Shown piece after piece: positions 18,201-26,508 of a stretch of DNA of 64,000 bases. The position numbers were made by a program, and so were the translations under genes. Every line of letters begins with the position of its first letter. The first letter of the stretch is position 1. A model generated the notes under the pieces. That model was not told the origin of the DNA. It saw nothing but the letters and a program-made list of their open reading frames with translations, and did not search any database. This DNA is from Streptomyces morookaense (GTDB taxonomy: Bacteria; Actinomycetota; Actinomycetes; Streptomycetales; Streptomycetaceae), in assembly GCF_013030945.1 (NCBI RefSeq), contig NZ_JABBXF010000037.1, positions 62,001 to 126,000 of the forward strand, given 5' to 3'.

Positions 18201-21200
18201 GGTGCGGTGACCGGCGGCGTCGTAGCCGAACGACGTCGTGATCGAGTGCCCGGCGTCGACGGGCTGGACCTCACCGGTGACCTGGCCGAGTGCGTCACGC
18301 GTGAACGTGGTGGTGTGCTGGTTGGCGTCAGTCGAGGACATCAGCTGACCGGCCGCGCTGTAGGTCGCGGACCGTGTCGTCAGCACGGTCTGCCCGTCGG
18401 TGTCCAGGGACTGTGCCTGGACAGGGTCGCCGAGCTGGTCGTAGGAGACGGTGTTCCGGGTGCCGTCGGGGAGCTTGACGGCGACCTTGTGGCCCTCCAG
18501 GTCGTAGGTGGTCTCGGTGGTGTTCCCGGCGCCGTCGGTGACCTGGGTGGTCTCGCCGGCGTGGTTGTAGCCGTAGCTGGTGGTCACACCGTTCTGGGTG
18601 GTGGTGGAGGCGAGGAAGGCCCCGCCGGGGTTGGCCGTTGAGGCTGCGTAGGAGTGGGTGGTCGTGGACGTCACCGGGCTGGGGAAGCGGTCGAGGACGG
18701 TGGTCGTCAGCTTCCGGCCCATGAAGTCGTACGTGGCCTGGGTCTGTGCGCCGGACGGCGTGGTCACGGACAGCGCCTCGCCGTTGGCGTCGTAGACGGA
18801 GTGCGTGACGCCCTTCCTGGCGTCCGTGACCTGGGCGACGTCGCCGAGCTGGTCATAGACGTACTGCTCGGTGTGCTGCAGCGGATCGGTGACCTGGGTG
18901 ACGTTCCCCATGGCGTCGTACGTCCACGTCGTGGTGGCCCCGGCGATGGGCGCCGAGGAACCGGGCGGCGTGTAGTTCGGCAGGGTCCGGGCGGTCTTGC
19001 GGCCCGCGGCGTCGAAGGCCGTCGTGACGGTGTTGCCGTTCGGATCCTGGGTCTCGGCCTGGTCGCCGAAGGTGTTGTAGCCGACGGTGCTGGTGGGGTG
19101 GACGAGAGCGGGAGGGCCGCCGTTCGTCTCGGTGTTGACCGCGGGCGCGCTGGTCACGGTGAGGTGACCGGCTTCGTCGTATGCGTAGTTGGTGACGTTG
19201 TTGTCGGGGTCGGTCATGCTCACCGGCAGTCCGCGCCGGTCGAGCTGCCAGCGCGTGGTGGCCTGGCTGCCCGACGCCGTGGCGCCGCCGGTGCGGTCGG
19301 CCGCGTAGAGGCGGGAGACCTCGTCGGCGGTGAGCGGACGGGAGTAGGTCTGGACGTTCCCGATCGAGCCGTTGGCCTGGTTGTAGAGGCCGCCGCCGAT
19401 GGTGTGCACCGCGCCCAGGGTCAGCGGACCGGCGGAGCTCCACGGGGTGGAGTTGGTCGCCGTGCCGACCGGCTGGCCGTTGACGTACAGCTTCATTGCA
19501 CCGGTGCCGGCCTCGTACGTGGCGACGAGGTGCGTCCACGCGCCCGCGGCAGCGCTGCCGTTCGGCGAGAACACGGCGGGATAGGCCGTGCCGGAGCCGT
19601 CGTTGGTGCTGGTCGCGAAGGACCACGTCTTCGTGCCGGCGGTGTAACCGAGGTAGAGAGCCTGGTGGTTGTTCCCTCCCTGGCCGACGAACGTCTGGTC
19701 GTTCGCGCCCTGGGCGGCCAGCCGGACCCACGCCGAGACGCTGTACGACGAGCCGGTGTTGAGCACGGGCCCGTTGGTGGCGATGACACTGGTGGTGCCG
19801 TTGAGCGTGGCCGCACCGTCGTTCCAGGTGATGGCCGTGGCCGCGGCGGTGTTGCCGGTGCCGGAGGCATCGGTGACCGTACTGCCGGAGCTCTGGTTCA
19901 GCGGCCACCAGCCGGTCGGGTGGCCGACGCCGTCCTGCCGTACCGAGCGGCTGGTGACGTTGCCCATCGCGTCGTACGTGGAGCTGGTGGCGTGGGTGGT
20001 CCCGCTGCCGTCGGTCAGGGTGCTGGTGGCGACCCTGTCGTCCGGAGTGTAGGAGACGGTGGTCGTGCGGTTCACCCCGGCCGGGTCGACGGTGGTGGCC
20101 GTGACACGGTCCGCGGCGTCGACGGCCGACTTGGTCACCGTCGCACCGTTGTTGGTGACCTGCTGGGTCAGATTGCCCGCGGCGTCATAGGTGTTGGCCT
20201 GCTGGACGAAGGTGTTCTTGCCGGTGGTATCGACACGGGTGACGGAGGCGGTGAGGCCGTTGTCGGTGTAGGTGTACGAAGTGGTGTTGCCCATCGCGTC
20301 GGTGATGGACTGCAGCCGCCCCGCCGGGTCGTAGGCCCGCGAGGACTCCACGAGGTCCTTCGCCATCGAGGGGTTGACCGGATCCCCCGTGTACGCCTGC
20401 AGGATCTGGGTGAGCAGGTGACCGTTGGCGTCGTAGGTGTAGGCGATCGTGTTGCCGAGCGGGTCGCGCTCGGTGGCCTTGTTGCCGTAGGCGTCGTAGG
20501 TGAGCGTGGTGGTCGCGTTCGTCGCGTCGGTGTTGGTGGCCAGCTGGTTGTACTGGTTGTACGTGGACTTGACGGTGCGCGACGCGTCGCCCCCGGAGAG
20601 GTCGGCGACGGTCTGGGAGGTCACAAGACCGTCCGCGTCGTAGACCGTGGTGGTCTGCGCCTGGTGGACGGCACCGGTGACCCGGTCCGTGACGGCCGGG
20701 TCGGTCTGCTGGACGACCTGTGACTCGGCGTCGTAGCCGTACTGGGTGACCAGGCCGTTCGGGAAGGTGTCGGAGACGGCCTTCTTGGTCAGCGGCCGGC
20801 CGAGGTTGTCGTACGTGAAGCTGGTGACCAGACCGTTGGGATCGGTGGTGGAGGCGACGTCACCGTTCTTGAAGTAGGTGACGGTCGTCGTGGCACCGCC
20901 GGGTGAGACGGTCTTGTACGGCAGTCCCTTCGGGGCGTAGCCGCCGTCGGCGGCCGGGACCGAGGTGCCGTCGGTGTATGTGATGGCGGTGGTGCGCCCG
21001 TTGGGGAAGCCCGGCACCGGCGGGGTCGTGACGCCGGTCTTGTTGCCCGCGGCGTCGTAGGAGTACGAGGTCAGATAGGTGTTGTCGGTCGCGGACGACG
21101 AGCGGCCGTCGCGGACGGTGGCCGGCAGGTCGTTCTGTGCATTGGGGCTCAGTTGGGCGCTGGTGTCGTCCGGCAGATAGCTCGTGTACGTGGTCGAGCA

Positions 21201-24200
21201 CGCCTGCCCCGCCTGGTTCTGGCAGGTGGTCCTGCTGACCTCGTTGCCTCGCACGTCATGGCCGGAGGTCACGACGTTGCCGTTGGGGTCGGTGACGGTG
21301 TGCAGGAAGCCGCCGGTGTCGTAGCCGTACGTGGTCCGGTAGCCGCGGCCGTCGGTCTGCGCGACCTCGCGGTTGCCGTTCCACAGGTCGTACTGGTACG
21401 TGATCGTCTTCGTGCCGGGGTCGGTGACCTTGACGGTCTTCAGCGGGGAGAGCCCGTTGGAGTTGCGCCCGGCCGACCAGTGGGCTGCCGCATCCTGGCC
21501 GGTGAGCTCGGTGCGGTAGAAGGCGGCCTCGGCGATCGAACCGGGGAAGTAGCCGAGGGTGTTGGTCGGGTGCGCCGGCCACGAGCCGGTGGACTCACCG
21601 GCACCGATGTAGTTGTACCCGGCGGCCGAGCTGCGCAGCGCGGCAGTGGTGGCCCCGGCCTGCACGCCGTCCAGGTACAGGTGCTGACCCTTGCCGGACC
21701 CGCTCAGCAGGGCGTGATGCCACTTGCCGTCGTTCACGAGGGCCGAGGACGTCATGCCGCCCGCGACGCCGTTGGTGTCCCAGAACTTACCGTGGAGCTT
21801 GCCGTCGGTGCCGACGTAGAGCGCAGGGGTCCAGTCCGACGAGGCAGGGTCGGGCGCGTCGAGCGGAACGCCCATCTCGCCGTACAGCACTCCGCCTGCG
21901 GTGTTGCCGGGCGGAGTCTTGAACCACATCTCGACCGAGTTGGGCCCGGTCTGCACCTGCTGGTTCGTGGGCAGCTGAACGAAGGACGACTTGCCGTCGA
22001 AGGCCGCACCGGTGCTGTCGGTGAACGGCCCGTCGGAGCCGAGGGTCACACCGCTGTACGTGGCGGAGCCGGAGTTCACCTCGTTGACGGCCTGCCCGGC
22101 GCCGGCTGCTTCGCCGAAGCGGTAGTAGGCGCCGGGGCCCGAGCCGAGGACGGAGGCGCGGTAGATCTGACTGGAACCGGAGACTGTGGGGGTGCCCATG
22201 GTCCACGCCCCGCCGTTGGAGTCGGTCAGCTGGGTGACCGCCGTGGTGACGGGGTCGTAGGAGACGGAGGCGTACGTCTTGCCCGAGGGACGAGTGACGG
22301 AGGTCAGGAGGCCGGCGGACTTGGTGCCGGCCTGGTAGAGGTCAGAGACGCTGTCCTGGGCGAGGGGCTTGTCGTAGAAGGAGACGTTGGAGAGGGAGCC
22401 CTTGAAGTACGTGGCATAGAGTGTGGCCGAGTTGGGATGGGGCTGGTCGGGCCAACTGGAGCCGAGGTAGCCCGCGCCGAGGTACACGCTGCTGTAGAGC
22501 CAGGGGTTCAGGCCCTGCGGGCCGACGGTTCCCGAGCCGGGTGCGGTACCGATCAGGCTCCCGTCCACCCACATCTTCTGTGCCGACCACGATCCGGTGA
22601 GCACCACGTGGTGCCACTTGCCGTCGGCAACCGAGCCGGTGGTGCTGATCGGTGCCGGATTCTCCGTGCCGTACCAGTACAGGCCTTTGAGCTTGCCGTC
22701 GTTGCCTACGTAGAGGGCGGGCAGGGCGTCGCCCTTGGTGATGGAGGGCTGCAACGCGTTGTCCGAGGCCGAGAACAGCACGCCGGCCGTGGTGGTCGAT
22801 GTCTTGAACCACAGCGAGACCGACTGCGAGAAGTTCGAGCCGATGCCGAGGTTCGGCAGCTTCACATACGACGAGGAGCCGTCGAAGTCGGCGGCTGTCG
22901 CGCTGCTTCCGGCCAGCGGGCCGGGTCGACCGAGCGTCACGTTGTTGTAAGTGGCGTTGTCCGCTCCGGTCCGGGCGAGCACGGCACTGGCGGCCGTCTT
23001 CCCCGAGCTCTCCGTGAGCGGCCAGTAGGAGACCGGGCCCTGGTCGAGGGTCTGGTTGTGGTACTGCGAGCCCGCGGTGTAGCCGTACTGGGCGCAGCCG
23101 CTCGTGTCGACCGGCGAGCAGACCTTGGCGAGCTGGTCACCGTTGTACGAGTACGTCCAGGTCGAGGCGGTGCTCGGCCGGCCCGCGGTGGCGGGGTCGG
23201 TGGCGACGGTCGCGATGTGCGGTCCTGTCGCGCCCGACGGCGTGTTCCAGGTCAGATGCAGCGCCCGCCCGGACACCGCCGACGTCATGTCGGTGATGTG
23301 CCCCGAGGACCAGATGAAGTTCTCGGCGCGGCCGTTGGCGTCGGTGATGGACGTGAGGCCGTACTTGCCGGAGCCGAGGCCCTGGGTGAAGGCATAGACG
23401 GTGGCGTTCTTGTCGGTGAGCGAGTACCCGCCGGATAGGGACCGGAAGGTGGCGAAGCGGCCCTGTGGGGGCGAGAACGAACCGTCGGCGTTCTTGCCGT
23501 AGCCGACCGCGGAGCCGTCGGGGTAGGTCACCTGGGCGCTGACGACAGCCCCCGACGCGTCGTACTGCTCGGCCACACGCGCGTCGAAGACGCTGGACCA
23601 GCTCGCGCCGAAAGCACCTGTGGTGCGCGGGTCGCGGGAGTTGTAGTCGCGCGTGACCGTCAGCGACGGGCCGGGCGCGGAGACGTTGGCGTCGGTGGCG
23701 GAGGTGGTGTAGTTGCCGATGGCCGGGCTGTAGCCGTGGCCGTCCGGGTTCTGCGACAGACCGGAGGTGACGACGGGCTGCGGCACCTGGGTGGTCAGCT
23801 GCTGCCAGTTGGGGCCGGCCGAGTAGTTGGTGCCGTCGTACGCCTGGACTCCCCAGTAGTAGGACTGGCCCCACTTCAGCTTCCCGGAGGGGATGTTGTA
23901 GGAGCTGCCGGTGATGAGCCCGGAGTCCGCGAGCTTCGTGCCCCCGGTGTCGTACACCTGGAAGTCGTACTTCACGGACGTCGTGAGGGAGGTAGCCCAC
24001 TGGGCCACGGCCGTCAGCTGCGGGGTCAGGGAGTTCACGGCGGCGTTGTTCGCCGGCGTCGTGGAGACGATCGACGGAGGCAGCGCGGTGCCGGTGGTCA
24101 GGAAGAGGTTCGGCGCCGCGTCCGGGTTGTAGGCCGACCCGAACTGCTTCCAGTGCAGGTTGTCCGACGTGGACGCGTAGACGGCCAGCCCGAAGTCACC

Positions 24201-25730
24201 GGAGGACCCGCCGGCCCAGCTGTTGAACACGCCGGTCGACAGCGGCACCTTGAGGTAGTCGCTCTTGGACAGATCACTGCTCGTGTTGGCACAGCTGACC
24301 GGGACGTTTGGCGTGAGGTTGCCGATCGACGAGCCGTACGAGGGGCCCGGATAGCCGGTGATCTGCTGGGGCGACCACGCCTTGGTGACGGGTGCGACGT
24401 CGAAGCGCTCGGGCGTGCACGTGGACGACCAGATCGCGGAGAGGTCGAGCTCGGCGGCCGTGACGGTTGCCCTGGAGTTGTCCAGGGACTGGGCGAGGGC
24501 CGGGAACTGCAAGTAGGAGACGGCCGAGTGGGGACCTGAGTCCCAGGAGCCGACCTTCATGGTCTGCTCCATCGAGTGGTCGCCGGGCTCGCCGGACTCC
24601 GCGTACGTGGTGACGGCACCCCAGTTCATCATCGACGGGTCGACGGTGACCGGGAAGACCCGCTCCCGGGCATGAAGCCAGGAGGCGTCGAGCGTCATCC
24701 GGAGCGAGGTGCGGCCGCCGGACTCCACGAGCCGGTAGGTCACTGCGTGCGTGGTGGCGTGCTCGCCCGAGACCCGGTCGGTGCGGGAGTCGTAGGCGTA
24801 GCCGGCCGGGATCACGACCGAGGCCTTGCCGTCGGCGTCGAGCAGTTCGACGGAACCGTCGTCGGCCAGCACGGGGTGCAGGCCCTGGGTGTCCAGGGGG
24901 AAGGTCCACTCGTTCGCGGCGCGAGCGGAGTGGAGGACCAGGGACTCCTTGAGACCGACGGCACCGGACTGGAGCACGAGGTCGGTGTCGGGAAGCACCT
25001 GGCGGTAGCGGGTGGTCGAGCCGGACACGTCCGGCTGGACGGCGGCCGCGCCCTGCAGGCCGTACGCGAGTGCATGACGGCTGTCGGGTGCGACCCGGAC
25101 GAGCGTCGGATCCGTGGCGCGTGGGGCCAGGTCCACGGCGGCGGAGTTCGCCCCCTGATGCAGCCGGCCGTCGGACCCCTTGCGCATCGTTGTGTCGATG
25201 TGCTGCCAGTTGCCGTCGGCGTCCCGGAAATTGATGGGGGCGGGTGCCAGCTTCTGGGTGTGCGAGCCGTCCGCGTTCTCGAAGTAGTCCGAGGTGGCGG
25301 TGGACTTCGACGGGACGCGCTTGCTGGTCCGGGCATCGTAGCCCTGACCGCCCGCGCTCCGGCCCTTGGCCGCCTTGCGGTTGTTCGGTGCGTAGGGCGG
25401 CAGCTCGCCCTTGCCGGGCTCGGGCTTGCTGCCGGCACCGTGCCCGGCGCGGGTCGACGACGCCGATGCGTCATGTCCCCGGCCCGCTGCGGTTCCTGAC
25501 GCCTGATGCGGCAAGTGGCCCCAGTGCGGAGGTTTGTGCCCCTTGAGCCAGGAGGACAGTCCCGAGAGGCTGGGCATGGGCAGGGGGTCCAAGGTCGCCC
25601 CTGCCGCTGAGGCCTCGCCGCACGTGAAGGTCATGGCGAAGGTTGCCAGAAGGGCTATGACCACCCCCCGGGCCAATCGGTGGCGTAGCTGTCTCCACCG
25701 GGTGGAACGGCGGTACTGACGGCGATACAT
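14736..25730 (-). CDS. secreted RHS/YD-repeat polymorphic toxin with LamG, HINT and endonuclease NS_2 tip
   Basis: A 3664-residue protein. Residues 1-43 are a signal peptide (Arg-rich start, hydrophobic core, ASA before the cleavage site). Next come a DNRLRE-like region to about residue 545, a fibronectin-like segment, and a YD-repeat shell interrupted by three LamG-like domains (about 893-1127, 1193-1427 and 1940-2147). The RHS core ends in MAARWYNPAAGQFMNRD near residue 3000. An amphipathic helical linker and glycine-zipper hydrophobic stretch (about 3147-3320), a HINT domain (about 3330-3503) and a 160-residue tip follow. The tip has RGHLLANRLGG and NLVTLTQNPVNSPWM, matching DNA/RNA non-specific endonuclease NS_2. 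RHS shells encapsulate toxins (known). The start at 25730 has GGAG five bases upstream. Cognate immunity genes follow. Confidence 0.92.
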   Translation of the reverse strand: MYRRQYRRSTRWRQLRHRLARGVVIALLATFAMTFTCGEASAAGATLDPLPMPSLSGLSSWLKGHKPPHWGHLPHQASGTAAGRGHDASASSTRAGHGAGSKPEPGKGELPPYAPNNRKAAKGRSAGGQGYDARTSKRVPSKSTATSDYFENADGSHTQKLAPAPINFRDADGNWQHIDTTMRKGSDGRLHQGANSAAVDLAPRATDPTLVRVAPDSRHALAYGLQGAAAVQPDVSGSTTRYRQVLPDTDLVLQSGAVGLKESLVLHSARAANEWTFPLDTQGLHPVLADDGSVELLDADGKASVVIPAGYAYDSRTDRVSGEHATTHAVTYRLVESGGRTSLRMTLDASWLHARERVFPVTVDPSMMNWGAVTTYAESGEPGDHSMEQTMKVGSWDSGPHSAVSYLQFPALAQSLDNSRATVTAAELDLSAIWSSTCTPERFDVAPVTKAWSPQQITGYPGPSYGSSIGNLTPNVPVSCANTSSDLSKSDYLKVPLSTGVFNSWAGGSSGDFGLAVYASTSDNLHWKQFGSAYNPDAAPNLFLTTGTALPPSIVSTTPANNAAVNSLTPQLTAVAQWATSLTTSVKYDFQVYDTGGTKLADSGLITGSSYNIPSGKLKWGQSYYWGVQAYDGTNYSAGPNWQQLTTQVPQPVVTSGLSQNPDGHGYSPAIGNYTTSATDANVSAPGPSLTVTRDYNSRDPRTTGAFGASWSSVFDARVAEQYDASGAVVSAQVTYPDGSAVGYGKNADGSFSPPQGRFATFRSLSGGYSLTDKNATVYAFTQGLGSGKYGLTSITDANGRAENFIWSSGHITDMTSAVSGRALHLTWNTPSGATGPHIATVATDPATAGRPSTASTWTYSYNGDQLAKVCSPVDTSGCAQYGYTAGSQYHNQTLDQGPVSYWPLTESSGKTAASAVLARTGADNATYNNVTLGRPGPLAGSSATAADFDGSSSYVKLPNLGIGSNFSQSVSLWFKTSTTTAGVLFSASDNALQPSITKGDALPALYVGNDGKLKGLYWYGTENPAPISTTGSVADGKWHHVVLTGSWSAQKMWVDGSLIGTAPGSGTVGPQGLNPWLYSSVYLGAGYLGSSWPDQPHPNSATLYATYFKGSLSNVSFYDKPLAQDSVSDLYQAGTKSAGLLTSVTRPSGKTYASVSYDPVTTAVTQLTDSNGGAWTMGTPTVSGSSQIYRASVLGSGPGAYYRFGEAAGAGQAVNEVNSGSATYSGVTLGSDGPFTDSTGAAFDGKSSFVQLPTNQQVQTGPNSVEMWFKTPPGNTAGGVLYGEMGVPLDAPDPASSDWTPALYVGTDGKLHGKFWDTNGVAGGMTSSALVNDGKWHHALLSGSGKGQHLYLDGVQAGATTAALRSSAAGYNYIGAGESTGSWPAHPTNTLGYFPGSIAEAAFYRTELTGQDAAAHWSAGRNSNGLSPLKTVKVTDPGTKTITYQYDLWNGNREVAQTDGRGYRTTYGYDTGGFLHTVTDPNGNVVTSGHDVRGNEVSRTTCQNQAGQACSTTYTSYLPDDTSAQLSPNAQNDLPATVRDGRSSSATDNTYLTSYSYDAAGNKTGVTTPPVPGFPNGRTTAITYTDGTSVPAADGGYAPKGLPYKTVSPGGATTTVTYFKNGDVASTTDPNGLVTSFTYDNLGRPLTKKAVSDTFPNGLVTQYGYDAESQVVQQTDPAVTDRVTGAVHQAQTTTVYDADGLVTSQTVADLSGGDASRTVKSTYNQYNQLATNTDATNATTTLTYDAYGNKATERDPLGNTIAYTYDANGHLLTQILQAYTGDPVNPSMAKDLVESSRAYDPAGRLQSITDAMGNTTSYTYTDNGLTASVTRVDTTGKNTFVQQANTYDAAGNLTQQVTNNGATVTKSAVDAADRVTATTVDPAGVNRTTTVSYTPDDRVATSTLTDGSGTTHATSSTYDAMGNVTSRSVRQDGVGHPTGWWPLNQSSGSTVTDASGTGNTAAATAITWNDGAATLNGTTSVIATNGPVLNTGSSYSVSAWVRLAAQGANDQTFVGQGGNNHQALYLGYTAGTKTWSFATSTNDGSGTAYPAVFSPNGSAAAGAWTHLVATYEAGTGAMKLYVNGQPVGTATNSTPWSSAGPLTLGAVHTIGGGLYNQANGSIGNVQTYSRPLTADEVSRLYAADRTGGATASGSQATTRWQLDRRGLPVSMTDPDNNVTNYAYDEAGHLTVTSAPAVNTETNGGPPALVHPTSTVGYNTFGDQAETQDPNGNTVTTAFDAAGRKTARTLPNYTPPGSSAPIAGATTTWTYDAMGNVTQVTDPLQHTEQYVYDQLGDVAQVTDARKGVTHSVYDANGEALSVTTPSGAQTQATYDFMGRKLTTTVLDRFPSPVTSTTTHSYAASTANPGGAFLASTTTQNGVTTSYGYNHAGETTQVTDGAGNTTETTYDLEGHKVAVKLPDGTRNTVSYDQLGDPVQAQSLDTDGQTVLTTRSATYSAAGQLMSSTDANQHTTTFTRDALGQVTGEVQPVDAGHSITTSFGYDAAGHRTRFTDGRGNARYYTFNSWNLPESVIEPAVSTSTYSYTSAADSTFTTSYDAAGHPVTQTAPGGVTVTSDYDALGNVTSQSGTGADAPTASRSFSYDADNRMLTAATSAVGTTIPATSNTFTYNDRGLLLSANGTAGSSSFAYDGDGLTTSRTDAAGTTTYGYDKADRLATLNDPATGTRLTYTYNSLSQPANVQYGGKDGNVRTFGYDNLHRLVSDNLKTALGATVASIGYGYDANGNLTGKTTSGLAGPSNNTYTYDWADRLTSWNNGSTTTAYAYDDSGNRIRIGSNVYTYDARDQLTSDGVNTYRYTPRGTLTQQATGSTTTAFASDAFDQQVTQGTQTYVTDALGRVMTGTGTDGSKIAFSYSGTGNTLASDGSSTYTWTPDGGLVGIGMAGAAAGTGSLALTDQHDDVVGNFSATGAAMSGSNAYDPLGNVTGTTGTPVGRLGYQSGWTDLATGKVNMAARWYNPAAGQFMNRDTMSFDPVPNEAAANPFAYVEDNPLKGTDPSGHGWWGSLKHAASSGWHHLTSWASSGWHALTNAWDSVSSWTANTYHRASSWMSREFDDTMASFRREMNRLDREIAQLNREIHDSFRYIRHRVSHVYHATTRVVSHVYHQTVHAVTTTYHATAKAVRTATTYFKNHAAAIASFAVSTAVFVGCEAAVGAATGGVGAVVGAAGCGALAGAVGGAVNQGAKCMSGQAGGCSVSAFAGAVAVGAVGGAIGGALGGALGGKLAESALGSVLPKVVANSLEGASIGGLSGGAVGATDYGLTCSRSGARCSWSGAAKAAAGGAADGAIGGAIGGAIGAGLRRPSGCGQAHSFTGETRVAMADGSSKRIDEVKAGDEVKNAVAGKPGGTETHKVDKVIVTRTDRDFVDVTVAPTTQPSLKSRFLKKAALGLASAATAVAALSPTAASATTVTTTYHHPFYDRTQSAFVEAKDLRTGDLLETDSGTVEVTGVRLYHQDNVVTYDLTVDGLHTYYVLADDVPVLVHNCGTDRYGFSGSVRYEALDGLGRPQAVHASIDKSMLDTGTEAGGMRPPGWRGNGTNYNEARGHLLANRLGGAGKGPLARYNLVTLTQNPVNSPWMRDLIEQQVYDAVDAGETVQYSVNPVYEGANPIPIRLDFAATGDKGFNLSGFLENPAAGVISGKFRY
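15221..15750 (-). other. HINT autoprocessing domain with an embedded hydrophobic insert
   Basis: This begins FTGETRVAMADGSSKRIDEVKAGD and ends LHTYYVLADDVPVLVHNC, the standard start and end of a pretoxin HINT (Hedgehog/intein) domain, with the histidine in TTYHHPFYD. The first residue of the motif is Ser/Phe rather than the usual Cys (AHSFTGET; a Cys-Gly lies just upstream in SGCGQAHSF), so the nucleophile is uncertain. A basic-hydrophobic-AxA segment at about residues 3396-3430 interrupts the domain. Confidence 0.8.
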
Positions 25731-25890
25731 GACGACTCCATCGAAGATCAACACAAAACCTGCTGACCTTCGCTCATGAGGAGCGCGTCATTCCAGAGTC
25801 ATGGACATGCCTTTAGTGATTCTTTATTTGTCCTAGATCCAAGATCGCAGTCATAAATGGCTTGATGTGGGGATAACCAGCGCCAATCGG
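25731..25890. promoter_or_regulatory. AT-rich upstream region of the RHS toxin gene
   Basis: About 160 bases, much richer in A/T than the surroundings (TTCTTTATTTG, CATAAATGG), lie between the toxin start and the end of the upstream gene on the same strand. This is the likely promoter region. No precise -10/-35 pair is claimed. Confidence 0.45.
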
Positions 25891-26388
25891 TCACTTATTC
25901 ACCGCATCCTCCACTGCCTTCGCCACGGCGGACCGGATGTCCCGGGAAGGTTGAATCACCGTCACATTCCTGTCCTGCTTGCCCTCGCCGACCACCACGA
26001 ATCGGGCTTCGGGTGTTCTGGCGGCGACCTCTTCCGCAGCTGCTCCGCGGGTCCGGCCGACGGTGAGCACGATGTCGCAGCGGCGCTGTACCAAGGTGTT
26101 CACGTAGGGCACGGCGTTTGCGACGGTGTCCGGACCGAACACCGAGAGAGATGTCACCTTCGCGTGCGTGGCCGAGGACGCGTCCTCCATACCGGCCCAG
26201 ACGGGGGCTGTATCGGCCCCCGCCGCTCCGCGGCCGTCGGTCAGCAGGCAGGCGCTGTGGTCGGTGTACTGACGCGCCCTCGGTTTCCGGGCCCCGTCTT
26301 CGCCGTTGCTCAGCATGATGGCCGCAACCAGCCCGCCTGTCAGGACCACTGCCCCGGCGCCCACTGCGATCCATGACTTGCGACGCAT
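25891..26388 (-). CDS. small exported protein with BMP/periplasmic-binding-like fold
   Basis: A 165-residue protein with an N-terminal membrane anchor or uncleaved signal (SWIAVGAGAVVLTGGLVAAIML). The rest reads like half of a basic membrane protein (BMP)-type substrate-binding domain: ACLLTDGRG near the start, GMEDAS, then QRRCDIVLTVG and ARFVVVGEG. At this length it is only one lobe, so transport binding is doubtful; short proteins of this type are common in Streptomyces. GGGAGGA stands before the ATG. It precedes the toxin gene on the same strand at 160 bp, and a shared function is not implied. Confidence 0.75.
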   Translation of the reverse strand: MRRKSWIAVGAGAVVLTGGLVAAIMLSNGEDGARKPRARQYTDHSACLLTDGRGAAGADTAPVWAGMEDASSATHAKVTSLSVFGPDTVANAVPYVNTLVQRRCDIVLTVGRTRGAAAEEVAARTPEARFVVVGEGKQDRNVTVIQPSRDIRSAVAKAVEDAVNK

Positions 26389-26508
26389 CCCGCATCCTCC
26401 CTGGTGAGAGCGAGCCTGCTGCCCGCTCCTGAGTCCGCGTGAGCATAGACACAGACCAGGAGGGTTGCCGCAACCGGGGCATCCGGCAATGCCCGTGCGG
26501 GCAAGAGC

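Noticed and set aside
16275..23438. Very long plus-strand open frames (788, 689 and 761 codons)
   Set aside because: They are antisense to the YD-repeat gene, rich in Val/Gly/Arg with no domain, and arise from its GC-rich third positions.
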